Positions 9,721 through 18,541 of a stretch of 64,000 nt of DNA are shown in pieces. Origin of the DNA: JAEUMD01 sp036768475 (GTDB lineage: Bacteria > Pseudomonadota > Alphaproteobacteria > Rhizobiales > Hyphomicrobiaceae); contig DAIPMW010000016.1 in NCBI GenBank assembly GCA_036768475.1, positions 1 to 64,000 on the forward strand, written 5' to 3'. Below the pieces are notes generated by a model, which was given only the letters and a program-made list of their open reading frames with translations, made no database searches and was not told the origin of the DNA. The first letter of the stretch is position 1. The number at the start of each line of letters is the position of its first letter. Position numbers and translations under genes: made by a program.

Positions 9721-10134
9721 CTGACACTGTGCCTCAGAAAGCGTACACGGTCGGCGGCGCTTCTCACGTCGCCGACTGCGGCGGTGCGAATGACCGCTTT
9801 TGGGATGCCGCAACCTTTCGCGTGTCCGGTGGTAGACTCCGATAGCACTTGGCCTATGGCTGACTTCGGCTGCACACAAGCGCTCGCCAGCCACCCCCGT
9901 TAGGGGTGGAACGCGCTCGTGGACAGATCCGCTAGCGCGGCTCTGTCCTCATCATCTAAGTTACTGACTTTCCGATAATTTATTGCATCGTGGCCACGAT
10001 CGCAGACGACGTCCTAGAATTCTTTTTTGTGGCCGATGTCGGCCACGATGCGATTGCAACGTCATTCTATCATAAGCGCCGTTCCGTCTAACGGTACGGC
10101 CGTATTCGAATCTCCGAACGGCAAGGAGCCAATC
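9721..10134. other. Intergenic region after the integrase relic
   Basis: About 410 bases with no supported gene. The short frames lack a ribosome-binding site and conserved motifs. The left part is probably decayed DNA that came with the integrase. The right end must hold the promoter for the DGPF-sigma operon; a good ribosome-binding site (AAGGAG) lies about 7 nt before the ATG at 10135. Confidence 0.45.
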
Positions 10135-10566
10135 ATGAAAGTCATGGTCATCGTCAAGGCAAGCAAGGCTTCGGAAGCCGGCGAGATGCCCGACACGGAA
10201 CTGCTCACTGCCATGGGCAATTACAACGAGGAGTTGGTGAAGGCTGGCGTCATGCTGGCCGGCGAAGGTCTGCATCCGACCTCCAAGGGCAAGCGCGTAC
10301 GTTTTTCGGGTACGGACCGTACCGTCATCGACGGCCCGTTCACCGAGACGAAGGAACTGATCGCCGGCTATTGGCTGTGGAAGGTCCGGGACATGGAAGA
10401 AGCCGTCGCGTGGCTGAAGCGGTGCCCGAACCCCCATCATGAGGTGACCGAGGTCGAGATCCGGCCGATCTTCGAGGCCGCCGACTTCGGTGCGGAGTTC
10501 ACGCCGGAGCTGAGGGAACAAGAGGAACGCCTCATGGCCGAAGCTGCACAGAACAGCAACAGGTGA
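10135..10566 (+). CDS. YCII-related / DGPF-domain protein
   Basis: A 143-aa protein of the YCII-related (DGPF) family, a ferredoxin-like alpha-beta fold of unknown activity. The signature is TVIDGPFTETKELIAGYWLW at about residues 62-81, followed by a VRDMEEAVAWLKRCP segment. The ATG at 10135 has an AAGGAG ribosome-binding site; the frame extends upstream to 10027 without support. It heads a three-gene operon with a second DGPF protein and an ECF sigma factor. That pairing is characteristic of ECF42-type sigma factors, for which the DGPF proteins may be regulators or targets. Confidence 0.88.
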   Translation: MKVMVIVKASKASEAGEMPDTELLTAMGNYNEELVKAGVMLAGEGLHPTSKGKRVRFSGTDRTVIDGPFTETKELIAGYWLWKVRDMEEAVAWLKRCPNPHHEVTEVEIRPIFEAADFGAEFTPELREQEERLMAEAAQNSNR

Positions 10567-10592
10567 TAGCGCGCGAAACAAGGAATGACGCA

Positions 10593-10958
10593 ATGCAATA
10601 CGCCATACTTTGTTATCAGGATGAGAACGTCACCTGCGCGTGGTCCAAGGAGCATGACGACGCTGTCATGACCAAACTCGGCTCCATCATGGAGAAACAC
10701 AAGCACAAGCTCGGGCCAGTCGCGCGCCTCCTGCCGACCACAGCTGCGACGACGCTCCGCAAGGATCGCGAGCCGGCTCTTGTGATCGACGGCCCCTTCG
10801 CCGAGACCAAGGAGCAACTCCTCGGTTTCTACATCATCGACTGCGCGTCGCTCGACGAGGCGCTGGCGTTCGCGCGCGAGCTCGGCGCTGTTAATCCGGG
10901 TGGAGCCTACGAGATCCGACCAGTCGGCGTGCTCTTTGCGGGAGCCGCTGCATCGTGA
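10593..10958 (+). CDS. YCII-related / DGPF-domain protein (second copy)
   Basis: A 121-aa DGPF-family protein with the signature ALVIDGPFAETKEQLLGFYI near residues 66-85 and the C-terminal GGAYEIRPV typical of the family. It is a diverged paralogue of the upstream gene. An AAGGA ribosome-binding site precedes the ATG at 10593. Its stop overlaps the GTG start of the sigma factor (GTGA), so the two are translationally coupled. Molecular function is unknown. Confidence 0.88.
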   Translation: MQYAILCYQDENVTCAWSKEHDDAVMTKLGSIMEKHKHKLGPVARLLPTTAATTLRKDREPALVIDGPFAETKEQLLGFYIIDCASLDEALAFARELGAVNPGGAYEIRPVGVLFAGAAAS

Positions 10959-12205
10959 ACCCGCACGACTGGATCGGCTCAGTGATCGCTGCTGCACGGC
11001 CACAAGCCATGGCGGCGCTTCTGCGCAATATTCGCGATCTCGATGCGGCCGAGGAAGCATTTCAGGAAGCTTGTCTGCGCGCGCTAAAGAGCTGGCCCAA
11101 GAACGGACCACCGCGTGATGCGGTCGCGTGGCTGATCATGGTCGCCCGGAACGCCGGCATAGACACACTGCGCAAGGAGAGCCGTCTGCGGCCACTGCCG
11201 CCGGAGGATGTGATCTCAGATCTCTCGGACGCCGAAGCCATCGAGGTGCAGCGTCTCGACGAGGCCGACTACCGTGACGACATCCTGCGGTTGCTGTTCG
11301 TCTGTTGCCATCCGGAGCTGCCATCGACGCAGCAGATCGCACTCGCCTTGCGCATCGTCTCGGGTCTCACCGTACCCCAGATCGCGCGCGCATTTCTTGT
11401 CAGCGAAGCGGCGATGGAGCAGCGCATAACCCGCGCGAAATCGAAGATTGCAGGTGCACATGTGCCTTTCGAGGCCCCAGGCGCGGTCGAGCGAAGCGAG
11501 CGGCTTGCGGCAGTCGCTGCGATGGTCTACCTCGTCTTCAACGAGGGGTACACAACGAGCGTGGTCGAGCACGGCGCCAAGGCGCCGCTTTGTGAAGAGG
11601 CGCTTCGCCTCTGCCGGCTGCTGCACCGACTGTTTCCGAGCGAGCCAGAGATCATGGGGCTCACGGCCATCATGCTGTTGCAGCATGCGCGTGCGGCCGC
11701 CCGCTTCGATGCCGACGGCGCTGCCGTCCTTCTCGAAGATCAAGACCGCACGAAGTGGGATCGGCGGATGATTGCCGAGGGTCTCGCCCTTGTCGACAAG
11801 GCGCTCCGCCATCGTCGTCCCGGTCCCTACCAGGTTCAGGCTGCCATCGCCGCACTTCATGCCCGTGCGCTCACATTCGCCGAAACGGATTGGGCGCAAA
11901 TCGACCAGCTCTACGACACACTCGAAAGGATGCAGCCCTCGCCCGTTGTCACGCTCAATCGCGCCGTGGCCGTGTCCCGGTCGCGTGGTCCCGCGGACGC
12001 GCTCGCCATGATCGAGCCGCTGGCTGAGAAGCTGAACAGTTACTTCTATTTCCATGGCGCGCGCGGAGCGTTCCTGAAAGAACTTGGCCGCCACGGGGAG
12101 GCGCGCACAGCTTTCGACCGCGCCATCGCGCTCGCCAACACGCCAGCCGAGGCCGCACACATCCGCAGCCAGCTCGACAGCCTAGCGGAAGTGCGGAAAA
12201 GTTGA
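10955..12205 (+). CDS. ECF sigma factor, ECF42-like
   Basis: A 416-aa extracytoplasmic-function sigma factor. Region 2 is at about residues 10-75 (FQEACLRALKSWPKNGPPRDAVAWL-type), and region 4 with its helix-turn-helix at about 110-165 (ALRIVSGLTVPQIARAFLVSEAAMEQRITRAK). A long C-terminal extension of more than 200 residues with TPR-like repeats follows. Large C-terminal extension plus adjacent DGPF genes are hallmarks of group ECF42. No anti-sigma gene is adjacent, also as in that group, so the extension itself may control activity. The start is GTG 10955, overlapping the preceding gene. The glutathione transferase gene follows after only 9 nt and probably belongs to the same transcript. Confidence 0.92.
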   Translation: MNPHDWIGSVIAAARPQAMAALLRNIRDLDAAEEAFQEACLRALKSWPKNGPPRDAVAWLIMVARNAGIDTLRKESRLRPLPPEDVISDLSDAEAIEVQRLDEADYRDDILRLLFVCCHPELPSTQQIALALRIVSGLTVPQIARAFLVSEAAMEQRITRAKSKIAGAHVPFEAPGAVERSERLAAVAAMVYLVFNEGYTTSVVEHGAKAPLCEEALRLCRLLHRLFPSEPEIMGLTAIMLLQHARAAARFDADGAAVLLEDQDRTKWDRRMIAEGLALVDKALRHRRPGPYQVQAAIAALHARALTFAETDWAQIDQLYDTLERMQPSPVVTLNRAVAVSRSRGPADALAMIEPLAEKLNSYFYFHGARGAFLKELGRHGEARTAFDRAIALANTPAEAAHIRSQLDSLAEVRKS

Positions 12206-12214
12206 GGAGACGGC

Positions 12215-12853
12215 ATGACACAAGAGCCCGTAACGATCTGGACCCTTGACTGGGTGCCTGAAATGCCCCGCGGATACGTGCGTGATTTGCGGTTGAGGTG
12301 GGCCTGCGAAGAGGCGGATTTGCCCTACACGGTACGTACTGTTGCATTCAAGGGACGAGAGACCAATCATCTCGACCAGCAGCCGTTTGGCCAAGTTCCG
12401 TTTCTCGCCGATGGCGACGTACAGATGTTCGAGAGCGGTGCGTGCCTGCTGCATCTGGCAGAGAAGAGCGAGGTGCTGATGCCCAGCGAGCGCCGAGACA
12501 AGGCCGAGACGCTGCAATGGTTCGTTGCCGCGCTGAATTCAGTCGAGATGGTCACCGTGCCCTGGTGGTTCATCAATATGTCCGCACCGGCGGAAAATCC
12601 TCTCGCTGGCTGGATGAAGCAACGCTTCGACCGGTTGGAAGCGGTCTTGCGAGGGCGGGAATGGCTCGCGGCATCGCGCTTCACTGTTGCGGACGTCATC
12701 ATGACCGACGTACTGCGCTTGCCCAGTGATCTGGGCGCGCTCGAGGATCACAGTGCTCTCAAAGCCTATGTTGCGCGCAGTTGCAAACGTCCGGCCTTTC
12801 AGAAGGCTTACCGTGATCAGTTGGCGCATTTCGCCGCCGCGGACGCGAGGTGA
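12215..12853 (+). CDS. Glutathione S-transferase family protein
   Basis: A 212-aa GST: an N-terminal thioredoxin-like domain (about residues 5-85, with the cis-proline GQVPFLADGD motif and FESGACLLHLAEK binding glutathione) and an all-alpha C-terminal domain (about 95-205, with WLAASRFTVADVIMTDVL, the N-capping box). It would conjugate or reduce electrophiles in the cytoplasm; the substrate cannot be told. The start 9 nt after the sigma-factor stop suggests expression with it. Confidence 0.88.
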   Translation: MTQEPVTIWTLDWVPEMPRGYVRDLRLRWACEEADLPYTVRTVAFKGRETNHLDQQPFGQVPFLADGDVQMFESGACLLHLAEKSEVLMPSERRDKAETLQWFVAALNSVEMVTVPWWFINMSAPAENPLAGWMKQRFDRLEAVLRGREWLAASRFTVADVIMTDVLRLPSDLGALEDHSALKAYVARSCKRPAFQKAYRDQLAHFAAADAR

Positions 12854-13054
12854 CGTGACCGCGCACACCGACGCCTCACTCGATTGCGCTTTATAGGCAA
12901 GATGAGGGCATCACCGAATTCGAAGCCATTCGGTTGGCTGTAGAGAAGTGATTGCCTGTCAACCGAGCAACGCCGACGTTGGCTCGTCGATTGCGCCGTC
13001 GCGCATGTTGAACGCGCGCGATTCGTTCGCCTTGAATAACTTGTGATAAGCCAA

Positions 13055-13327
13055 TCAGCAACCCGGCGCCTCATCCAGAAAGTGAAACGCACCGTCTGTC
13101 ACGCCGGCCCGTTCAGCATGCTGGTTTGCGTCCGGCGCGTCGATAAATGCTTTCGCCTTCGCCTGATCGCGAACTTCGAAGATGAAAAAGACGGTGTCGG
13201 GCGCGTCGCTGTCGCGCCAAATTCGTTCCAACAGGAGCCCGGCTTCCCTGTGCGCCTCGGCGTCCGCGTCGAATATCTTCCGCCACGCGGCGTAATCTTT
13301 GACAGTGTTCCTACACAAGAGATGCAT
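13055..13327 (-). CDS. ABM-like small protein
   Basis: A 90-aa protein (start MHLLCRNTVKDYAAWRKIFD) that reads like a dimeric alpha-beta barrel of the antibiotic-biosynthesis-monooxygenase/cyclase type, with a central segment WRDSDAPDTVFFIFEVRDQA. The reading frame begins at 13390, but the ATG at 13327 puts the conserved beta-strand at the start. It is the first of several small single-domain proteins transcribed leftwards between 13 and 19 kb. Activity is unknown. Confidence 0.7.
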   Translation of the reverse strand: MHLLCRNTVKDYAAWRKIFDADAEAHREAGLLLERIWRDSDAPDTVFFIFEVRDQAKAKAFIDAPDANQHAERAGVTDGAFHFLDEAPGC

Positions 13328-13433
13328 CGCGAAATCCTTCGTCAGGGATCGGTGAACTCTGTGAACGCCCTGGGCGCACGCAAGTTCCATGGTCCGGCAG
13401 GCTTAGGCGCTGTCGCCGGGCCGCCGACCAGTT

Positions 13434-13871
13434 TCAATTCTGTACCCCGCCTGCCTTCGGCGTGATCACCATCCACGATACGCCGAATTTATCCTCGACG
13501 GCGCCGAAACGCTCTGCAAAGAAGGTCGGGCCGATCGGCATCTGCATCTTCCCGTCCGCGGCGAGCGCGTTGCAGATCCGGTCGACCTCCGCCGGATCGT
13601 CGACGCTGAGAGCCAGCGACATGCAGGAGAAGTCGAGCGGACCGCTTTTCATGCCGTCCGACAGCATGATGTCGACGCTGGCAACGCGGATCTCGCCGTG
13701 CATCACCCTTTCGCCGAGCCCCCCTGGCAAGGCATCGTTTGGCAAATGATCCGGGTTGTCCTTGAAATGCATCAGCATCTGCACTTCTGCGCCGAGCGTC
13801 TTCCTGTAATAGTCGATCGCCTCCTCGCAGCGCCCGCGAAAGAAGAGGTAGGGCTTAATCGTGTTGGCCAT
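13434..13871 (-). CDS. VOC family protein, PhnB-like
   Basis: A 145-aa vicinal-oxygen-chelate protein of the PhnB/3-demethylubiquinone-methyltransferase-like subgroup. It has IKPYLFFRGRCEEAIDYYRKT at the N-terminus, VMHGEIRVASVDIMLSDG in the middle and the C-terminal pattern FGAVEDKFGVSWMVI. Such proteins have a glyoxalase fold and mostly unknown substrates. It sits in the leftward run of VOC and SRPBCC genes. Confidence 0.85.
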   Translation of the reverse strand: MANTIKPYLFFRGRCEEAIDYYRKTLGAEVQMLMHFKDNPDHLPNDALPGGLGERVMHGEIRVASVDIMLSDGMKSGPLDFSCMSLALSVDDPAEVDRICNALAADGKMQMPIGPTFFAERFGAVEDKFGVSWMVITPKAGGVQN

Positions 13872-13926
13872 CGTTTTGCTCCTGTCCTAGGTCTCGTCAG
13901 CGCTCGTTCGCTGTCAACTGCCTGCC

Positions 13927-14349
13927 CTATGCCTTGAACGTCACATGCCCTTGCTCATCGATGGGCCAAGCAGGGTTCCACGCGATTTCCCAGGCGTGCC
14001 CATCGGGATCGGCCACGTAGCCTCTGAAGCCACCATGCGGTGGAGCGTCCGCGGCCCGCAACAGCGTCCCCCCGGCAGCGACGAGGGCGTTCATCAATGG
14101 CTCGACGTCCTCTTTCGCGTAGACATTGTGAGCAAGCGCCATACTTGCACGGACGTTGCCTGACGACGGTCGATTCATGTCCTCGCCCAACTTGGCGCTG
14201 AGCCAGGTGCCCAGTATCAGTCCATTCATCTGATAGAAGGCGATTTCCGCGTTCTCGAACACGGGCGTCCAGCCGAAGCCCCCGCCGTAGAACCGCTTCG
14301 AACGCGCAAGATCGTCAATCCCTATTGTGACGACAGCAATCTGTTGCAT
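13927..14349 (-). CDS. VOC family protein, glyoxalase/bleomycin-resistance fold
   Basis: A 140-aa glyoxalase-fold protein: IAVVTIGIDDLARSKRFYGG begins the first beta-alpha-beta module, and GGFRGYVADPDGHAWEIAWN is the classical C-terminal signature with the metal-site glutamate (in WEIAWN). Enzyme activity is unknown. It is distinct in sequence from the two other VOC proteins nearby, so these are not recent tandem duplicates. Confidence 0.87.
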   Translation of the reverse strand: MQQIAVVTIGIDDLARSKRFYGGGFGWTPVFENAEIAFYQMNGLILGTWLSAKLGEDMNRPSSGNVRASMALAHNVYAKEDVEPLMNALVAAGGTLLRAADAPPHGGFRGYVADPDGHAWEIAWNPAWPIDEQGHVTFKA

Positions 14350-14382
14350 GGTGCTCCAACTCCGGCTTTCGGCTTGCGATTG

Positions 14383-14805
14383 TCAGCCGCTGTGGCCTTT
14401 CTCTACGTGGCGCTTGAAGTTATTTAGAATGGCCTGCCAACCGTCGCGCTGCTGCTCGATCGAATGGGTCTGCTCGGCATCGAACGTGGCCTGCACAGTT
14501 ACGCCATCCTTGCCGCCGAGGAACTCGACCTCGGCCTGCCGGTCGCCGAAGGCATAGGTGATCAGCTTGTGAGGCACGATCCTGGTGTAGGTTCCTGCGA
14601 AGTCGAATCCCACGCTGCCATCCTTCGCCTCCATGCGGGAAGAGAAGGCGCCGCCCTCGCGCAGATCGACGGAGGCGCTCGGCGTATGCCAGTCGTCCGA
14701 CGCGGCATTCCACTGCATGATGTCCTCTGGCGTGGTGTAGGCCTGCCACACACGCGCGATGGGCGCGTCTATGGTCGTTTGGACCGTTATGCGGTTGTCG
14801 GCCAT
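14383..14805 (-). CDS. SRPBCC (AHSA1-type) protein
   Basis: A 140-aa START-like protein of the activator-of-Hsp90-homologue (AHSA1) group. It has VQTTIDAPIARVWQAYTTPE, a MQWNAASDDWHTP turn, and the C-terminal helix HSIEQQRDGWQAILNNFKRH. Such proteins bind small hydrophobic ligands; the ligand is unknown. It lies 33 nt upstream of the VOC gene ending the cluster, in the same direction. Confidence 0.87.
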   Translation of the reverse strand: MADNRITVQTTIDAPIARVWQAYTTPEDIMQWNAASDDWHTPSASVDLREGGAFSSRMEAKDGSVGFDFAGTYTRIVPHKLITYAFGDRQAEVEFLGGKDGVTVQATFDAEQTHSIEQQRDGWQAILNNFKRHVEKGHSG

Positions 14806-14853
14806 TCCATATCCTCTGTATGAGCGTGGTTGCAGGAGGCGGTCACATGCGCG

Positions 14854-15297
14854 TCATTGGTCGATCTCGGGCTCCACCATCATCGCGAGCTTCTGCAACG
14901 ACTGCTGCCAGCCGAGCGTGCAGGCTTCGCGCGGGATGATATCGGGAATACCTGACTGCTCGATCGACATCTCGGTGCCAACGGATACCGCCGAGAGCGT
15001 GACGGTAACCTTCATTTCGCTAGGCAAATTCGCGTCGTCGAACCGGTCCGTGTATACAAGCCGCTCGCCGAGTACGAGTTCGAGATACTCGCCGCCGAAG
15101 GAATGGCTTTTGCCGGTCGTGAAGTTTCGGAACGACATGCGGTGGCTGCCGCCGACCTTGGCGTCGAGCTCATGGACGGTGCACAGGAATCCGTAAGGTG
15201 GCAGCCAGCTGGCGATCGCATCGGGTTCGACGAAGGCGCGATAGACTTTCTCGGGCTTGACCGCGAGGACGCGGTGAAAGCGAACGGTGCTCGGCAT
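14854..15297 (-). CDS. SRPBCC (AHSA1-type) protein
   Basis: A 147-aa START-like protein with FHRVLAVKPEKVYRAFVEPD at the N-terminus, FRNFTTGKSHSFGGEYLELV mid-protein and CTLGWQQSLQKLAMMVEPE as the long C-terminal helix. The ATG at 15297 (MPSTVRF) is chosen because family proteins begin there; the frame is open to 15351. It is only distantly similar to the neighbouring SRPBCC proteins. Ligand and role unknown. Confidence 0.86.
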   Translation of the reverse strand: MPSTVRFHRVLAVKPEKVYRAFVEPDAIASWLPPYGFLCTVHELDAKVGGSHRMSFRNFTTGKSHSFGGEYLELVLGERLVYTDRFDDANLPSEMKVTVTLSAVSVGTEMSIEQSGIPDIIPREACTLGWQQSLQKLAMMVEPEIDQ

Positions 15298-15452
15298 ATC
15301 AAATTCCTTCTTGCTACGCGTCGGTGTATGCGGTGGCTGACACGCATACATATGCGCTGTTTCGACCGTTGAGGTTCTTCCGTATGGACCAAGGACGCCG
15401 GACCATGCTGCGATCCGACACGGCGAACAGGAAAATTTGTCGATCCGCTACT

Positions 15453-15935
15453 TCAGTCAGCCATATACGTACGGCGCCGCAGCGCAGCGACGATCAGCGA
15501 TGCCATGGCCAGCGTTTGAAAGACGGCGCCGGCGAGATGCGAGTACTCCCACGCGCTGCGCAACCGCGCCCAATCGGCAGGTTGCGTCGTCCAATTCGAC
15601 GTCGCCTGATTGGCAGGAAAGGTCCAGATCCAAAAGACGGCTTGGGCGGCAACGAGGCAGGCGAGCGCCGCTAGCGCCGGCCACATGACGCGCGGCTCTG
15701 ATCTATAGAACCAAATCACGGACAGTATGCCGACGAGTTCGACGGCCAACAGATAGGCGAGGCGGTTCCAGCCATCGTAAACCCGCTGCACGATGAAGTA
15801 GTGCTCGCGCGACATGTCGATTTTGTTAGGCAATTCGAGCGCATGAGCGAGCGCCGCAGCCATCGCCATGGCTGTGGCAAGGAGTGCAATGAAGAAGGCG
15901 ATGTCGCTGACGGTCATGCCATCAGTGCGATCCAT
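15453..15935 (-). CDS. Four-helix membrane protein, DUF1772-like
   Basis: A ~160-aa integral membrane protein with about four hydrophobic segments. Features include a helix-end motif AHALELPNKIDMS, then a YDGWNRLAYLLAVELVGIL helix and an ANQATSNWTTQ loop that resembles the NxxxNxW signature of anthrone-oxygenase-like/DUF1772 membrane proteins. It is clearly related in layout to the protein at 18041-18541 (AHVAELPGKLRLDEANYKAV in the same place). Starts at 15935 or 15917 (MTVSDIAF) are both possible. Function unknown. Confidence 0.75.
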   Translation of the reverse strand: MDRTDGMTVSDIAFFIALLATAMAMAAALAHALELPNKIDMSREHYFIVQRVYDGWNRLAYLLAVELVGILSVIWFYRSEPRVMWPALAALACLVAAQAVFWIWTFPANQATSNWTTQPADWARLRSAWEYSHLAGAVFQTLAMASLIVAALRRRTYMAD

Positions 15936-16053
15936 CGTAGACCTCCTTCACAGATTTCGGACGCGGGGATTCAAAAGTATCTGTGGTTGCGTGCTCCAGG
16001 AGACTTGGTGGGGTCATGGACAAGGCGGCGATGTGCAAATTGCGCGCTGGTCC

Positions 16054-16446
16054 TCAAGACTCCCAACCGCCCGCGCCGTACGGACGCGTGATGATCTCCA
16101 GCAGGTGACCGTTGGGATCTTCGAAATACAACCCGCGCCCGCCGTCGTGCCGGTTGATCTCGCCCTTCTTCGCCTGCGCGGGGTCGGCCCAGTAGTCGAG
16201 GCCGCGCTTCTTGATGCGCTCGAAAATCGCGTCGAACTCCGCTTCTCCAACCAGGAATGCAAAGTGCCGCGAGGGGATATCACCTTGCCTGTCCATGAAA
16301 TCGAGATTGGCGTTGTTGTCGGTGGTGACGATCTCGAACGGTCCCCAATGTCGCGGCGCCGGCAAGCCGAGCATCTCCGCCATGAACGTCGCCGAGGCTT
16401 TTCTGTCGCGCGCCCAAATAATCGTGTGGTTGAACTCAATCGCCAT
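16054..16446 (-). CDS. VOC family protein
   Basis: A 130-aa glyoxalase-fold protein with EFNHTIIWARDRKASATFMA, SRHFAFLVGEAEFDAIFERI and the C-terminal signature GRGLYFEDPNGHLLEIITRP (metal-site glutamate in LLEIIT). The ATG at 16446 is preferred over the GTG one codon upstream. Such proteins often act as dioxygenases or glutathione-dependent thiol transferases; the substrate here is unknown. Confidence 0.87.
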   Translation of the reverse strand: MAIEFNHTIIWARDRKASATFMAEMLGLPAPRHWGPFEIVTTDNNANLDFMDRQGDIPSRHFAFLVGEAEFDAIFERIKKRGLDYWADPAQAKKGEINRHDGGRGLYFEDPNGHLLEIITRPYGAGGWES

Positions 16447-16702
16447 CACGTACGTCCGTTCCTCGTCTGACCTGTGAAGCGTTCGGCCGTTCTGCCGATG
16501 CGGTCGATGTGGTCCCGATCAAACAGAGTCGTAAACGCAATTGTGCAGCGTTTCGTTCCTTGCTTTCGTTCGGCGCGATTCTGGACGACGCAGTAATCAA
16601 AGCTCCAGTGGTGTGCGGGCTCTCGATGGATTGCCCATCCTTGAAGCTGTGTGATTTGACTGCCGTACTCGACTGGTCCTCCGCTAGCTTGTGATCCTCG
16701 CC

Positions 16703-17182
16703 TCACGGGCGTCCGAGCTCCTTTGGTAAACGGTCCGCAATCAGGTTGAGCTCAAGGCCGTGCTCGAGGTAGGCCTTCATGCCGGCAAGTGTCCATGTGA
16801 AGCCGCCCGTCGAATCGCCGACATACTTCACGAGTTCATCGCCTGTTCCGGTCCAGCCGGACTCTTCGACCTCCAGGAATGTACCGCGCTCAAGCTCCGT
16901 GAATTTCCACGTCACCGTGGTCGGGCCACTGTAGCCCGGCCATTCCATAACGATGAGCTTGTTCGGCTCGATCTTCGTCGCCGTCACGTCGATGGAGATG
17001 TCATACCACTTCCACTCCCACTGGACCGTTTTTCCAACCTCCAATCGGCCGCTCCCATGGGAGAACCAGAAGTGAGCCGTGAACTCGGGGTCAATAATCG
17101 CCTCGAACACCTCAGCGACCGGTCTGCGGATGAGCATCGCCGTTTGCGCAACCGGCGGCCTGGTGATTTCAATGTTTGCCAC
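16703..17182 (-). CDS. SRPBCC domain-containing protein
   Basis: A 159-aa START-like protein with PVAQTAMLIRRPVAEVFEAI, an HFWFSHGSGRLEVGK turn, VQWEWKWYDISIDV and a C-terminal GGFTWTLAGMKAYLEHGLEL helix. It is the third SRPBCC gene in this leftward group. A divergent frame on the other strand is a shadow. Ligand unknown. Confidence 0.87.
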   Translation of the reverse strand: MANIEITRPPVAQTAMLIRRPVAEVFEAIIDPEFTAHFWFSHGSGRLEVGKTVQWEWKWYDISIDVTATKIEPNKLIVMEWPGYSGPTTVTWKFTELERGTFLEVEESGWTGTGDELVKYVGDSTGGFTWTLAGMKAYLEHGLELNLIADRLPKELGRP

Positions 17183-17316
17183 TTCGCTACCACCCGAGCC
17201 GCGATAGGTCCATTGTCCGGCAGGCCGTCCGTTCGGTGGGCGATCAGTCTTCTGATGTGAATTCGCGGCAATATTCGCGACGATGCCTCGTATGAGCCTA
17301 ATGCGGACTGCTTCGT

Positions 17317-17958
17317 TTATCTTGCGAGCACGATGTGGGTCGCGGCGTCCGTCGCGGCATGCTCGATGACGGAAAAGCCGAGCGACGGCAGGTCGAGATC
17401 CGGAAACATCGCCTCGCCACGTCCAAGAACTACAGGTGAAATGACAAGATGCATTTCATCGACCAGCCGAGCCTGAAGATACTGGCGGACGGTCGAGACA
17501 CCGCCGCCGATCTTTACGTTCTTGTCTCCGGCCGCCGACCGAGCCTGTTCGAGCGCGGCCGCGATCCCATCCGTGACGAAATGAAAGACCGTACCGCCCT
17601 CCATTTCGATAGGATCGCGCGGATAGTGGGTAAGCACGAAGGTCGGGGCATGATAGGGGGGATTGTCGCCCCACCAGCCCTTCCACTGCTCGTCGTGCCA
17701 GTCGCCTCGGATCGGGCCGAACATGTTGCGGCCCATAATGAAGGCACCGAACCCCTTCATCGAGCGCGTGGCATAGTCATTGTCTATCCCCTCCGATCCG
17801 CCATCCTTGCCGATCATCTCGTGAAACCTCCTGGTGCCGAACTGCCACTCATGCAGTTCCTCGCCGCGCTTCCCGAGCGGGTCTTCGCGGCTCTGGTTCG
17901 GCCCCGCGCCGTAGCCGTCGATCGAGAGCGAAAACCCAGAGACGATTACTTGGCTCAT
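17317..17958 (-). CDS. Dihydrofolate reductase family protein (RibD C-terminal-like)
   Basis: A 213-aa Rossmann-like reductase of the RibD C-terminal/DHFR group: SQVIVSGFSLSIDGYGAG at the N-terminus, GFGAFIMGRNMFGP, an APTFVLTHYPRDP strand, the NADPH-contact stretch GDKNVKIGGGVSTVRQYL and the C-terminal LVDEMHLVISPVVLGRGEAM. These are markers of the family that includes pyrimidine reductase and many uncharacterised reductases. The ATG at 17958 is chosen because the upstream 30 codons overlap the neighbouring membrane-protein gene and are unlike the family. Confidence 0.88.
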   Translation of the reverse strand: MSQVIVSGFSLSIDGYGAGPNQSREDPLGKRGEELHEWQFGTRRFHEMIGKDGGSEGIDNDYATRSMKGFGAFIMGRNMFGPIRGDWHDEQWKGWWGDNPPYHAPTFVLTHYPRDPIEMEGGTVFHFVTDGIAAALEQARSAAGDKNVKIGGGVSTVRQYLQARLVDEMHLVISPVVLGRGEAMFPDLDLPSLGFSVIEHAATDAATHIVLAR

Positions 17959-18040
17959 GGCTGGATACTTTCCGTATGTCCGATGCGAAAGATCTCTTTC
18001 CTTCTGTCTCTCCTTGGTCGTGGCATGCGCAGTCACCGGC

Positions 18041-18541
18041 CTATTCATCGTGCCCGAGAATCGATGTCGCGTATGCCAGCGCGACGAGGCTCAATGTGAC
18101 GAAGCCAAAGATGATCGCGTGCGATGCCTCCCAAATGTTGCGCAACTCTCGCCAGTCTCCGGTACGCTCACCGCCGAAAGCGGCGAAGAAAGCAGCACCC
18201 AATCCGGACGTGGCGACATCCTTGACCCAGAAGTTGTTGACCGGATGCGTCATCAGCCAATAGGTGGCATGGCCGGCAATCATGAGCACGAGAGCCGCGG
18301 CAATCCACCAGAAGCGCGCACTTGCAGTCGGCGTGAGATAGAGCAGGACCGCGAGCGCTAATATCCCACCGAGTTCGCCGACGAGCCCGACGAGGGTGAA
18401 ACCCGGATAGTAGATGGCCTGGACGGCCTTGTAGTTCGCCTCGTCAAGCCGCAGTTTGCCAGGCAGTTCGGCGACGTGCGCCAGCGACGTCCCGAATTTC
18501 ATCGCGACGAGTACAAGGCAAAGGATCATCAGAAGGCGCAT
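18041..18541 (-). CDS. Four-helix membrane protein, DUF1772-like
   Basis: A 166-aa membrane protein with about four hydrophobic segments, AHVAELPGKLRLDEANYKAV after the first helix, GHATYWLMTHPVNNFWVKDV in the third and WRELRNIWEASHAIIFGFVT near the end. Its plan matches the protein at 15453-15935 and suggests a diverged pair. The ATG at 18541 (MRLLMIL) begins the first helix. It lies about 80 nt upstream of the DHFR-like gene and is probably co-transcribed. Function unknown. Confidence 0.75.
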   Translation of the reverse strand: MRLLMILCLVLVAMKFGTSLAHVAELPGKLRLDEANYKAVQAIYYPGFTLVGLVGELGGILALAVLLYLTPTASARFWWIAAALVLMIAGHATYWLMTHPVNNFWVKDVATSGLGAAFFAAFGGERTGDWRELRNIWEASHAIIFGFVTLSLVALAYATSILGHDE

